The notes: generated from the letters alone by a model not told the origin. A stretch of 7,736 bases of DNA from an uncultured Dechloromonas sp. (GCA_937996725.1 CALKUR010000165.1:1-7736), one strand, 5' to 3'. Positions 1-5,728 are shown, numbered from the stretch's first letter. Program-made: numbers and translations.

Positions 1-710
1 ATGCCCGTAGCGGCTGCGATGCCCTGAATATGGATCGGATCGCCCCCTTTACCGGGGGGAGCCGCTTTATTCAGGATGGCATCCTGACCGAACGGGAAAC
101 CTGCCGCTACGGCTATGCATTACTTGCGCTGGTGATCCCTGCGGGGCTATGGCTACTTGCACAAAGCGGACCATGGCTGCTCGGTATCGGATTCATTGGC
201 CTGGTATGCGGATGGTCCTACTCATCGCCGCCGCTTAGGCTGCAAAGCCGTGGCTTTGGCGAATTTGCTATCACCCTGGCCTGGTTCTGTATTGTCATTG
301 GCAGCGATTATGTACAGACGCAAACGTTGAATCCGACGGCGCTCTATGCCGGGCTTGCCTATGCGCCGCTCGTCGCCAACGTCCTTTTCATTAACCAGAT
401 TCCTGATCGGGTCGCTGATGCGGCAGTTGGCAAGGACACGTTGATTGTTTGCTACGGCCCATACATCGCTGCATGGGGTAGTCTACTGTGCTACATGATT
501 TCAGCGACCACGTTGCTACTCGGTATTGCGCAAGGCGCCCTGCCTAACTGGACCCTACTGTCGCTCGCCGCCACCATACCTGCCACCATGGCGCTGCGCG
601 CGCTCATGACCAATGCGGTGGATCCGAGGCAACTCGGCAGAGCCATTCCCGCCACAATCATTAGCGCCTTGCTGTTTGGCACCCTGTTGGCTACCGGACT
701 TATGGTCTAA
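1..710 (+). CDS. UbiA-family prenyltransferase (MenA/UbiA-like), 5'-truncated by the window edge
   Basis: Integral membrane enzyme of the UbiA superfamily, which transfers a polyprenyl chain from its diphosphate to an aromatic or quinone-precursor acceptor. The frame is open to the left edge (first full codon at 3), giving 235 visible residues. The ATG at 30 is internal: codons before it read R-S-G-C-D-A-L-N, the tail of the first Asp-rich region, followed by the PFTGGSR stretch (15-21) common in MenA-like members. YSSPPLRL (73-80) and the second Asp-rich motif D135-x3-D139-x4-K144 lie where the family binds Mg-diphosphate. About seven hydrophobic segments follow (roughly 38-53, 58-72, 88-102, 113-131, 154-180, 183-201, 214-234). 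The N-terminal helix and first NDxxD residues are missing from the window. The acceptor cannot be told; menaquinone or another lipoquinone is possible. It converges on the helix-turn-helix gene, and their stop codons overlap at 707-710. Confidence 0.85.
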   Translation, partial: ARSGCDALNMDRIAPFTGGSRFIQDGILTERETCRYGYALLALVIPAGLWLLAQSGPWLLGIGFIGLVCGWSYSSPPLRLQSRGFGEFAITLAWFCIVIGSDYVQTQTLNPTALYAGLAYAPLVANVLFINQIPDRVADAAVGKDTLIVCYGPYIAAWGSLLCYMISATTLLLGIAQGALPNWTLLSLAATIPATMALRALMTNAVDPRQLGRAIPATIISALLFGTLLATGLMV

Positions 711-1027
711 CGGCCCAGGCTTTCGCGAGGCTGACGAACGATATATTCGGGATGAAAGCCTTCAACGCTAATCACGCTCAGCGTGTGATCGGACACCAAT
801 CGTTTTAGCTGAACATAAACGCGACTTGTGGAGCTCCCGATACCTTGGGCGATCTCTTTGGCTGTGAGTGGCTCACCCCGAGCTTTGAGATAACCGATAA
901 CCCGCGCATGCATCGGTCCAGTGGCAAAGCGTATATCGGGCTCCGATGCGTCAAATCTTATCGCCCGACCGATATTCGGCGGCTTTGGGATTTCCTTGAA
1001 AAGAAGTGTTCTGAGCATGGAGGGCAT
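707..1027 (-). CDS. Small winged helix-turn-helix DNA-binding protein, target unknown
   Basis: Predicted 106-residue cytoplasmic DNA-binding protein. Residues about 40-98 look like a winged helix of the MarR/ArsR kind: a helix ending VIGYLKARG (43-51), LTAKEIAQGIG (54-64) as helix 2, STSRVYVQLKRLVSD (66-80) as the recognition helix, then a beta wing running to EYIV (94-97). No metal-binding cysteines or effector domain are seen. An upstream ATG at 1120 would give 137 residues, but it lies inside the operon terminator hairpin. The ATG at 1027 has AAGGAA at good spacing, so I chose it. The gene follows the encapsulin operon on the same strand but behind the terminator, so it probably has its own promoter in 1028-1109, where I see only a poor candidate (TTGTTC at 1084-1079, 17 bp, TTTTAT at 1061-1056). 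I do not recognise the specific family. A link to the sulfur genes is possible but not shown. Confidence 0.7.
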   Translation of the reverse strand: MPSMLRTLLFKEIPKPPNIGRAIRFDASEPDIRFATGPMHARVIGYLKARGEPLTAKEIAQGIGSSTSRVYVQLKRLVSDHTLSVISVEGFHPEYIVRQPRESLGR

Positions 1028-1033
1028 GGTGCA

Positions 1034-1039
1034 TTCCTT
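1034..1039 (-). promoter_or_regulatory. Ribosome binding site deciding the winged-helix gene start
   Basis: The minus strand reads AAGGAA followed by 6 nt and the ATG at 1027. The longer in-frame ATG at 1120 has no room for a ribosome site because it lies in the terminator hairpin. This supports the 106-residue form. Confidence 0.6.
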
Positions 1040-1109
1040 GTTTGATCCGTGAACGATAAAACTGCACAGACCGGATGTGAACAAAGGTTTTCTTATATTC
1101 ATATAAATA

Positions 1110-1130
1110 GGGAGAGGCACCGCCTCTCCC
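1110..1130 (-). terminator. Hairpin terminator ending the encapsulin operon
   Basis: A perfect 9-bp GC-rich inverted repeat, GGGAGAGGC / GCCTCTCCC, with a 3-nt loop begins 21 nt beyond the desulfurase stop. On the minus strand it is followed by TATTTATAT, a broken T-rich tail, so termination may be intrinsic but not ideal. On the plus strand it is followed only by TTT. It separates the four-gene operon from the winged-helix gene. Confidence 0.75.
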
Positions 1131-1151
1131 TTTCAAAGTAGATCATCCGAC

Positions 1152-3098
1152 CTATCGGCTACGAATCTCTGACTGACCACGTGCAATTCTTTGAAGTGCG
1201 GCAACCAATCGGTCAACATCTTCGCAGGTGTTGTACAAAGCCAGGGTAGGTCGCACTGTGCTTTCCAAACCGAAGCGGCGAAGAATCGGCTGAGCGCAGT
1301 GGTGCCCCGTACGCACAGCAATTCCTTCACGATTAAGCGCAACACCAACGTCATTGTTGCTATAGCCAGCCAGGGTTAGAGAAAGCACGCTGGCCTTTTC
1401 CTTGGCTGTACCGATCAGCTTCAGACCTGGCACACCGAGTAGTTGCTGCGTCGCATAACCGAGCAGATCATGTTCGTACTTGGCAATATTTTCAATGCCT
1501 AGTCGCTCAACATAATCAATCGCAGCCCCAAGGCCAACCGCATCCGCAATATTGCCTGTACCTGCCTCAAAGCGTGATGGCGCATCGTGATAGAGCGTAC
1601 GTTCAAACGTCACATCGCTAATCATGTTGCCACCCCCTTGCCATGGCGGCAGCTGGTTCAGAAGGTCTAACTTGCCATAGACAACCCCAATACCGGTCGG
1701 TCCGAATACCTTGTGTCCGGAGAACACAAAGAAATCTGCATCGATGGCTTGAACATTGGCACGCAAGTGGGCAACGGATTGGGCACCATCGACCAGAACC
1801 TTGGCCCCGCGTCGATGCGCGAGTTCAATGATTTCCGGTATCGGGGTTACTGTACCTAGCGCATTCGATACCTGAGTTACGGCAACGAGCTTGGTTCTGT
1901 CATTGAGCAGCTTCTGATACTCACTCAGTATGAGCTGGCCACTGTCATCAACAGGAATGACGCGAATCTTGGCCCCTACTGATTTAGCCAGAATTTGCCA
2001 GGGAACAATGTTGGCATGGTGCTCCAGTAGAGACACGATGATTTCATCGCCTTCGCCGATAAATTGCTTGCCAAAGTTATTGGCGATCAGGTTGATCCCT
2101 TCCGTAGCGCCACGTACAAAGACAATTTCATCTTTGCTTGAAGCGCCAAGGAACTTAGCCACCTTGTCACGCGCACCTTCGTAGGCATCCGTAGAACGGG
2201 CCGCCAAATCGTGCGCCGCACGGTGAATGTTGGAGTTTTCGTGTTTATAAAAGTACGAAATTCGGTCAATCACCTGATTAGGCTTTTGAGTGGTAGCGCC
2301 GTTATCCAGCCATACCAGCTGATGCCCGTTAACCCGTTCCTGCAAGATCGGAAAATCACGCTTAACGGCATTCACATCAAATGCCGGATGAGCGGACTGA
2401 CTGACTGCAGGCACGGCGGACTGTGCATCGTGATTGGCCAGGCCACTGGGTTCTACGAAGTAGTATCCGTTACCTGCACCTTTAGGACTTTGCGGTTCCG
2501 TCCGTTGACCATCTCGCGCAATGCCCTTTAGCAACTGACTCAAATCAGACTGTCCGGGGAAATGCTGGCTTTGAGGCGTTACCAGATTATCCAACGCCAC
2601 TGGCTGAATACCAGCCGGCTCCGAAGGCAATTCAGTACCATGACCCAGAAAGTAAAACGGCGTACTTGGTACCGATGTGACAGGTACTGAGTTACGAGGA
2701 TCCGTATTACCGACCGAAGGCAATGACGGCGCGTAGTCTGTCGGCACACCCAAGCCTGAAAGTTTAGGAGACGAAGACCCACCCAAGCTCGACAAATGCG
2801 GTGTCGGCGCTTCGGTAAGCGGTGCACCAGTGCCTTTCGGCAACGGTATTGTTCCAGCCAAACGTAGATCAGGCTCTAGCACCGGTGAGCCGGCACCATG
2901 CAGCCCAATCACAGGATCGGTCTGATTCGGCACTTCAGCGCCTGGCAAACTCTTGAAAAAGGCATTGGCAAGATCTGCCAGTTTGCTGATGTCCATAAGC
3001 GCGCTCTGATCAGGTACTGGCGGCGTAATGCCTACCGGACCCGGCGCTTGCTGGGCGATCGACGCAAATGGATCACTTGTAGGTATTTGGGTACTCAT
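1152..3098 (-). CDS. Family 2A encapsulin cargo cysteine desulfurase (SufS-like, with N-terminal cargo-loading extension)
   Basis: PLP-dependent desulfurase converting L-cysteine to L-alanine and enzyme persulfide, expected inside the encapsulin shell. With the start at 3098 it has 648 residues against about 400 for ordinary SufS. Residues 240-640 are a class V aminotransferase fold very close to SufS: EHHANIVPW with the His that stacks on PLP (H360/H361), VDGAQ (D437, Q440), SGHK with the PLP lysine K463, RFEAGT, RTGHHC with the persulfide cysteine C601, and R616 for substrate carboxylate. Residues 1-238 are Pro/Ser/Gly-rich, lack cysteine and look disordered, apart from a short amphipathic patch (DISKLADLANAFFKSLPG, 36-53) and aromatic spots PFYFLG and GYYFVEP. 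Family knowledge makes this the cargo-loading domain. The longer start at 3122 lacks a ribosome site; 3098 has GAGAAG 4 nt ahead. Either start lies within the end of the shell gene. No sufBCD or sufE neighbour is present, so a general Fe-S role is unlikely. Confidence 0.95.
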   Translation of the reverse strand: MSTQIPTSDPFASIAQQAPGPVGITPPVPDQSALMDISKLADLANAFFKSLPGAEVPNQTDPVIGLHGAGSPVLEPDLRLAGTIPLPKGTGAPLTEAPTPHLSSLGGSSSPKLSGLGVPTDYAPSLPSVGNTDPRNSVPVTSVPSTPFYFLGHGTELPSEPAGIQPVALDNLVTPQSQHFPGQSDLSQLLKGIARDGQRTEPQSPKGAGNGYYFVEPSGLANHDAQSAVPAVSQSAHPAFDVNAVKRDFPILQERVNGHQLVWLDNGATTQKPNQVIDRISYFYKHENSNIHRAAHDLAARSTDAYEGARDKVAKFLGASSKDEIVFVRGATEGINLIANNFGKQFIGEGDEIIVSLLEHHANIVPWQILAKSVGAKIRVIPVDDSGQLILSEYQKLLNDRTKLVAVTQVSNALGTVTPIPEIIELAHRRGAKVLVDGAQSVAHLRANVQAIDADFFVFSGHKVFGPTGIGVVYGKLDLLNQLPPWQGGGNMISDVTFERTLYHDAPSRFEAGTGNIADAVGLGAAIDYVERLGIENIAKYEHDLLGYATQQLLGVPGLKLIGTAKEKASVLSLTLAGYSNNDVGVALNREGIAVRTGHHCAQPILRRFGLESTVRPTLALYNTCEDVDRLVAALQRIARGQSEIRSR

Positions 3099-4002
3099 GG
3101 TACTTCTCAATCTCCACATCATCCAGAACAGCCAGGGCGTCCGGGGTATGAACGGCCAGCGAGCAATACAGCGAAATCAGATACGACGAAATCGCATTAC
3201 GGTTGATGCCCATGAATCGTACCGACAGGCCTGGGCTCTGTTCGCCAGCAACGCCTGGCTGATACAGTCCAACAACGCCTTGACGCTTATCGCCCACGCG
3301 GAGCAGCAGAATCTTGGTCTTACCATCCTCAACCGGCACTTTGTCAGAAGGAATCAACGGAATACCACGCCAGGTCAGGAATTGCGATCCAAAAAGGCTA
3401 ACGGTCGGTGGTGGCACACCACGGCGCGTACACTCACGGCCAAATGCAGCAATTGCCAGTGGGTGGGTCAGGAAGAATGCTGGCTCTTTCCATACTTTAG
3501 CCAGCAGATCATCCAGATCGTCCGGAGTTGGCGCGCCATTCAGGGTCGAGATGCGCTGTTCATCAGCAACACTGGCCAGAAGACCGTAATCTGGGTTATT
3601 GATGAGTTCGCTTTCTTGACGTTCCTTGATCGTTTCAATGGTCAGACGGAGCTGCTCTTTGATCTGGTCATAAGGGCTGCTGTAAAGATCCGATACACGC
3701 GTGTGAACATCCAGAACAGTGGTAACGGCGTTCAGGAAGTATTCACGTGGCTTTTCGTCGTAATCAACGAAGGTTTGCGGCAGCTCGGATTCATCACGCT
3801 TGGCGCAGGTAACGTTTACATTACCTGGGTTTTTCACCTGATTCAGGCGATAGATGCCCGCCTCAACCGGCAACCATTGCAGCAGATGCACAAGCCAGCG
3901 CGGGGTGATGATCGAAAGCTGGGGGACGGTTTTAGTGGCATTGGCGAGTTGCCGTGCGGCAACATCATTCAATGCTAATTGAGGTTCATGGGTTACAGTC
4001 AT
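3073..4002 (-). CDS. Family 2A encapsulin nanocompartment shell protein (SrpI-like)
   Basis: Shell subunit with the HK97 phage-capsid fold. Characterised family 2A members such as cyanobacterial SrpI form 60-subunit T=1 shells around a cysteine desulfurase. The 309-residue product starts with the conserved N-arm region (LALNDVAARQLANATKT, 9-25), then TPRWLVHLLQWLPVEAGIYR (33-52). The middle holds the E-loop and P-domain helix regions, with PDDLDDLLAKVWKEPAFFL (160-178) and GVPPPTVSLFGSQFLTWRGIP (195-215). The C-terminal strand region is YLISLYCSLAVHTPDALAV (274-292). There is no cyclic-nucleotide-binding insertion, which separates family 2A from 2B. An open frame extends to 4047, but the ATG at 4002 has GAAGGGG 8 nt upstream and gives the expected N-terminus; the ATG at 4008 is only 2 nt from that site. 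It lies 41 nt after epsC and overlaps the cargo gene by 26 bp. No phage genes are nearby, so it is not a prophage capsid. Confidence 0.95.
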   Translation of the reverse strand: MTVTHEPQLALNDVAARQLANATKTVPQLSIITPRWLVHLLQWLPVEAGIYRLNQVKNPGNVNVTCAKRDESELPQTFVDYDEKPREYFLNAVTTVLDVHTRVSDLYSSPYDQIKEQLRLTIETIKERQESELINNPDYGLLASVADEQRISTLNGAPTPDDLDDLLAKVWKEPAFFLTHPLAIAAFGRECTRRGVPPPTVSLFGSQFLTWRGIPLIPSDKVPVEDGKTKILLLRVGDKRQGVVGLYQPGVAGEQSPGLSVRFMGINRNAISSYLISLYCSLAVHTPDALAVLDDVEIEKYHEYPNTYK

Positions 4003-4010
4003 ATTCATTA

Positions 4011-4017
4011 CCCCTTC
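4011..4017 (-). promoter_or_regulatory. Ribosome binding site deciding the encapsulin start
   Basis: The minus strand reads GAAGGGG, 8 nt before the ATG at 4002 and only 2 nt before the ATG at 4008. The spacing favours 4002, which gives the MTVTHEPQLAL N-terminus. Confidence 0.65.
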
Positions 4018-4043
4018 GTGAAAAAATCGTTTATTGCGCCAAC

Positions 4044-4988
4044 TCAATCAGCGGTTGCGCGTATCTGGGCTTGGGCGATGTTGCTTCCGGGTGGAACACT
4101 CTGGGTGAGCCAGACATTCCCGCCTATCACGGAGCCGCGACCGATGGTGACCCGACCGAGGATGGTTGCCCCGGCATAAATCACCACATCGTCTTCAACA
4201 AGGGGGTGGCGTGGTTGCCCTTTTTCCAGAAGCCCATCGTCCCCTTTGGGAAAACGCTTTGCCCCAAGTGTCACGTTCTGATAAATGCGTACCCGTTTAC
4301 CAATCACCGATGTCTCACCGATGACGACACCACTGCCGTGATCGATAAAGAAGCTCTCATCAATAGCTGCGCCGGGGTGAATATCGATACCTGTCTCGCT
4401 ATGAGCAATCTCGGCAATCACCCGGGCTAGCAATGGCGCACCAAGCGTATAGAGCAGATTGGCAATGCGGTGGTGAATAATGGCAACAATGCCGGGATAA
4501 CAGAGCAAGACTTCATCGACACTCCGCGCTGCTGGATCACCCTGATAAGCCGCAATGATGTCACTATCCAGAATTCGACGCAGTCTCGGCAGCTCATCTG
4601 CAAAGCCTTGAACAATGTCGTATGACAGCGCCTCAATATCGGCACTCACCTCCCCTGTTTGCCGTGCCTGGTGTGTCAGTTCTAGACGAACCTGGGTAAT
4701 CAATGCATTTAGTGCCGCATCCAGGGTATGGCCCACATAAAAATCCTCGGATTCTTCGCGCAGATCTGCAGGCCCCAAGCGCAGTGGAAATAAAACACTA
4801 CTCAGCGATGCAATAATCCACTGTAAAACAGACCGGGATGGGAGCTCCCGAATCCCCTGTTCATTGGATCTGCCATGCGTCTTTCGGTAATCCGAGCGGA
4901 CGTAGTGTAGCTCCGTCACAATCCGTTCCAGATCCCATTGGTGCTTATGTTGCACCCATTGACGCGCATCGATAAAACTCGTTGTCAT
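4044..4988 (-). CDS. epsC: Serine O-acetyltransferase, EpsC/SrpH type
   Basis: Acetylates L-serine with acetyl-CoA to O-acetylserine, the acceptor of sulfide in cysteine synthesis; acts in the cytosol. The 314-residue product has an alpha-helical N-terminal domain (about 1-195) and a left-handed beta-helix of hexapeptide repeats (about 199-300). The catalytic dyad expected from E. coli CysE is present: D202 in IDIHPGA and H217 in FIDHGSGVVIGE. The acetyl-CoA loop region LGAKRFPKG (241-249) and GRVTIGRGSVIGGNVWL (278-294) are clear. The protein ends IRATAD and lacks the terminal Ile that CysE uses to dock into cysteine synthase, so it may not form that complex. The frame opens at 5012 with TTG, with ATGs at 5009, 4991 and 4988; AAGGA at 5000-4996 sits 7 nt before 4988 (4 nt before 4991), so 4988 is preferred. 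It is 20 nt after the rhodanese gene and supplies the precursor for cysteine, the substrate of the encapsulated desulfurase. Confidence 0.93.
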   Translation of the reverse strand: MTTSFIDARQWVQHKHQWDLERIVTELHYVRSDYRKTHGRSNEQGIRELPSRSVLQWIIASLSSVLFPLRLGPADLREESEDFYVGHTLDAALNALITQVRLELTHQARQTGEVSADIEALSYDIVQGFADELPRLRRILDSDIIAAYQGDPAARSVDEVLLCYPGIVAIIHHRIANLLYTLGAPLLARVIAEIAHSETGIDIHPGAAIDESFFIDHGSGVVIGETSVIGKRVRIYQNVTLGAKRFPKGDDGLLEKGQPRHPLVEDDVVIYAGATILGRVTIGRGSVIGGNVWLTQSVPPGSNIAQAQIRATAD

Positions 4989-4995
4989 CATTATT

Positions 4996-5000
4996 TCCTT
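4996..5000 (-). promoter_or_regulatory. Ribosome binding site of epsC
   Basis: The minus strand reads AAGGA, 7 nt before the ATG at 4988 and 4 nt before that at 4991. It lies downstream of the ATG at 5009, which would otherwise overlap the rhodanese stop by one base, and so argues against that start. Confidence 0.6.
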
Positions 5001-5008
5001 GTGGTTCA

Positions 5009-5524
5009 TCAATCCTGGATCCAGGGCAAACCCCAGTATCGCCAGCCGCCGAGTGCCCCTCGCCGGGTTTTGTCATCCAGATCACCCTCAAACCCTTCAG
5101 AGATGTTGTAAACATCTGAAAAACCAGCCTCTGCAAGGGATATGGCTGCTGCGTCCGAGCGTTTACCACTTCGGCATAACAAGAGAACTACAGCATCCTT
5201 ACGGACTTTGGCTTCGACTTCTCTCACGAAACGTGGGTTTCTATTCAGCGAAGTACCGGTCTGCCATGCCACATGTAAGGTATTTGGCACATGACCCACA
5301 AACTTGCGCTCTTCATTGGTACGAACGTCGATCAACTGTGCGGCATTTGCATTAAACAGCTGCCAGGCCTCAGCCGGCGTGACACGGCCCGCGTACGGCA
5401 ATTGGAGCTCGCGTCCTGCAGCCCTTGCTCCCGCGATGATCTTAAGAATCAACGCTTCAGAAACCGACGCATCAATATCGGCAATCTGACCAAAATCAAC
5501 ATGATGAATAACTGCAGCGCCCAT
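5009..5524 (-). CDS. Rhodanese-like sulfurtransferase of the encapsulin operon
   Basis: Single-domain rhodanese of 171 residues, predicted to carry sulfane sulfur as a cysteine persulfide. The rhodanese domain spans about 46-168: the opening strand has LIDVR (D66, R68) and the active-site loop CRSGKRS (117-123) places C117 as the persulfide cysteine in a C-x4-R cradle. The C-terminus GGWRYWGLPW (159-168) follows the fold. About 45 residues precede the domain with no signal peptide or membrane segment, so it is cytosolic. It is the first gene of the operon, and its start has the strongest ribosome site in the window (AAGGAGG, 5-nt spacing). Rhodaneses are frequent neighbours of family 2A encapsulins. 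A likely job is passing sulfur between the desulfurase or stored sulfur and cytosolic acceptors; this is inference. Nothing in its extension resembles the desulfurase's cargo domain. Confidence 0.93.
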   Translation of the reverse strand: MGAAVIHHVDFGQIADIDASVSEALILKIIAGARAAGRELQLPYAGRVTPAEAWQLFNANAAQLIDVRTNEERKFVGHVPNTLHVAWQTGTSLNRNPRFVREVEAKVRKDAVVLLLCRSGKRSDAAAISLAEAGFSDVYNISEGFEGDLDDKTRRGALGGWRYWGLPWIQD

Positions 5525-5529
5525 GGTTG

Positions 5530-5536
5530 CCTCCTT
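5530..5536 (-). promoter_or_regulatory. Strong ribosome binding site of the rhodanese gene
   Basis: The minus strand reads AAGGAGG 5 nt before the ATG at 5524, a full anti-16S match. It fixes the first start codon of the operon. Confidence 0.75.
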
Positions 5537-5571
5537 ATTAGGACTTGAGGCTTTGTAGTCTATGGAGCGGC

Positions 5572-5577
5572 GTTATA
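5572..5577 (-). promoter_or_regulatory. Candidate -10 element of a downstream promoter P2
   Basis: The minus strand reads TATAAC, five of six matches to the -10 consensus, with no good -35 (AGAACA at 17-bp spacing). A start near 5565 would put the CTTAT/ATAAG dyad about 72 bp upstream, close to where LysR-type activators usually bind. This is an alternative to P1, with the weak -35 expected of an activated promoter. Confidence 0.3.
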
Positions 5578-5626
5578 TCTGTGAACGAATTACTTGTTCT
5601 TTACTTATCTATTCGTCTATTTGGTT

Positions 5627-5647
5627 CTTATACGAAAAATTCATAAG
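5627..5647. promoter_or_regulatory. LysR-type dyad (T-N11-A), candidate CysB site
   Basis: CTTAT (5627-5631), 11 bp, ATAAG (5643-5647) is a perfect 5-bp dyad with the T-N11-A geometry of LysR-family boxes. The neighbouring gene encodes CysB, a LysR-type protein. CysB sites are degenerate, so this is a geometric argument only. Confidence 0.4.
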
Positions 5648-5661
5648 TAGGCATTCGTATA
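5629..5661. repeat. Perfect 8-bp inverted repeat with 17-bp spacer in the operon control region
   Basis: TATACGAA (5629-5636) and TTCGTATA (5654-5661) are exact reverse complements, 25 bp centre to centre. A looser copy of the same arrangement, ACGAAT (5585-5590) and ATTCGT (5611-5616), lies 44 bp nearer the gene. The arms bracket the -10 side of P1. This could be a dimer or tetramer binding site; the protein is unknown. Confidence 0.6.
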
Positions 5662-5668
5662 TTTTCAA
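5640..5668 (-). promoter_or_regulatory. Candidate sigma-70 promoter P1 of the encapsulin operon
   Basis: The minus strand reads TTGAAA (5668-5663, five of six matches to the -35 consensus), 17 bp, then TATGAA (5645-5640, four of six matches to the -10 consensus). Spacing is ideal. Both spaced repeats of this region overlap it, so a protein bound there would be expected to affect it. Confidence 0.5.
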
Positions 5669-5728
5669 GATGAGAATACAGTACTTAAGACCTAATCCCC
5701 GATTGGCGTTTGAAACTATAACAAGCAG

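Larger units (their letters stand above)
5525..5728 (-). promoter_or_regulatory. AT-rich control region upstream of the encapsulin operon
   Basis: This 204-bp gap between the cysB stop and the rhodanese start has no convincing open frame and is clearly more AT-rich than the flanking genes. It holds two candidate promoters, a perfect spaced inverted repeat, a CTTAT/ATAAG dyad and four alternating ACGAA/TTCGT half-sites. I see no good hairpin with a T-run after cysB, so some read-through from cysA-cysB into the operon remains possible. Confidence 0.65.

Noticed and set aside
1..710. UbiA-family gene as an encapsulin cargo, since some family 2 encapsulins are linked to polyprenyl transferases
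   Set aside because: The linked enzymes are soluble prenyl diphosphate synthases of family 2B loci. This one has about seven membrane segments, lies on the opposite strand beyond a terminator, and lacks a cargo-type extension.
772..788. Hairpin CACGC-TCA-GCGTG as a terminator for the UbiA gene
   Set aside because: The stem is short, lies inside the winged-helix coding region, and has no T-run on either strand.
1049..1082. Two GTGAAC copies 28 bp apart (1049-1054 and 1077-1082) upstream of the winged-helix gene as an operator
   Set aside because: Six-base direct repeats at this distance are easily found by chance, and no clear promoter sits with them.
1152..3098. Desulfurase as the SufS of a SUF iron-sulfur cluster operon
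   Set aside because: No sufA, B, C, D or E gene is adjacent. The 238-residue extension and the adjacent shell gene point to encapsulated cargo.
3028..3978. Long open frame of 316 codons on the plus strand
   Set aside because: It is antisense to the shell gene, shows no family-like motifs, and its composition is what the complementary strand of a real gene gives. The minus-strand frame has clear family 2A features.
3073..4002. HK97-fold protein as a prophage capsid gene
   Set aside because: No portal, terminase, protease, tail or integrase gene is nearby, and the neighbours are the sulfur enzymes typical of family 2A encapsulins.
5684..5706. Partial inverted repeat CCTAATC/GATTGG downstream of cysB as a terminator
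   Set aside because: The pairing needs a bulge or mismatch, the loop is short, and no T-run follows on the minus strand.
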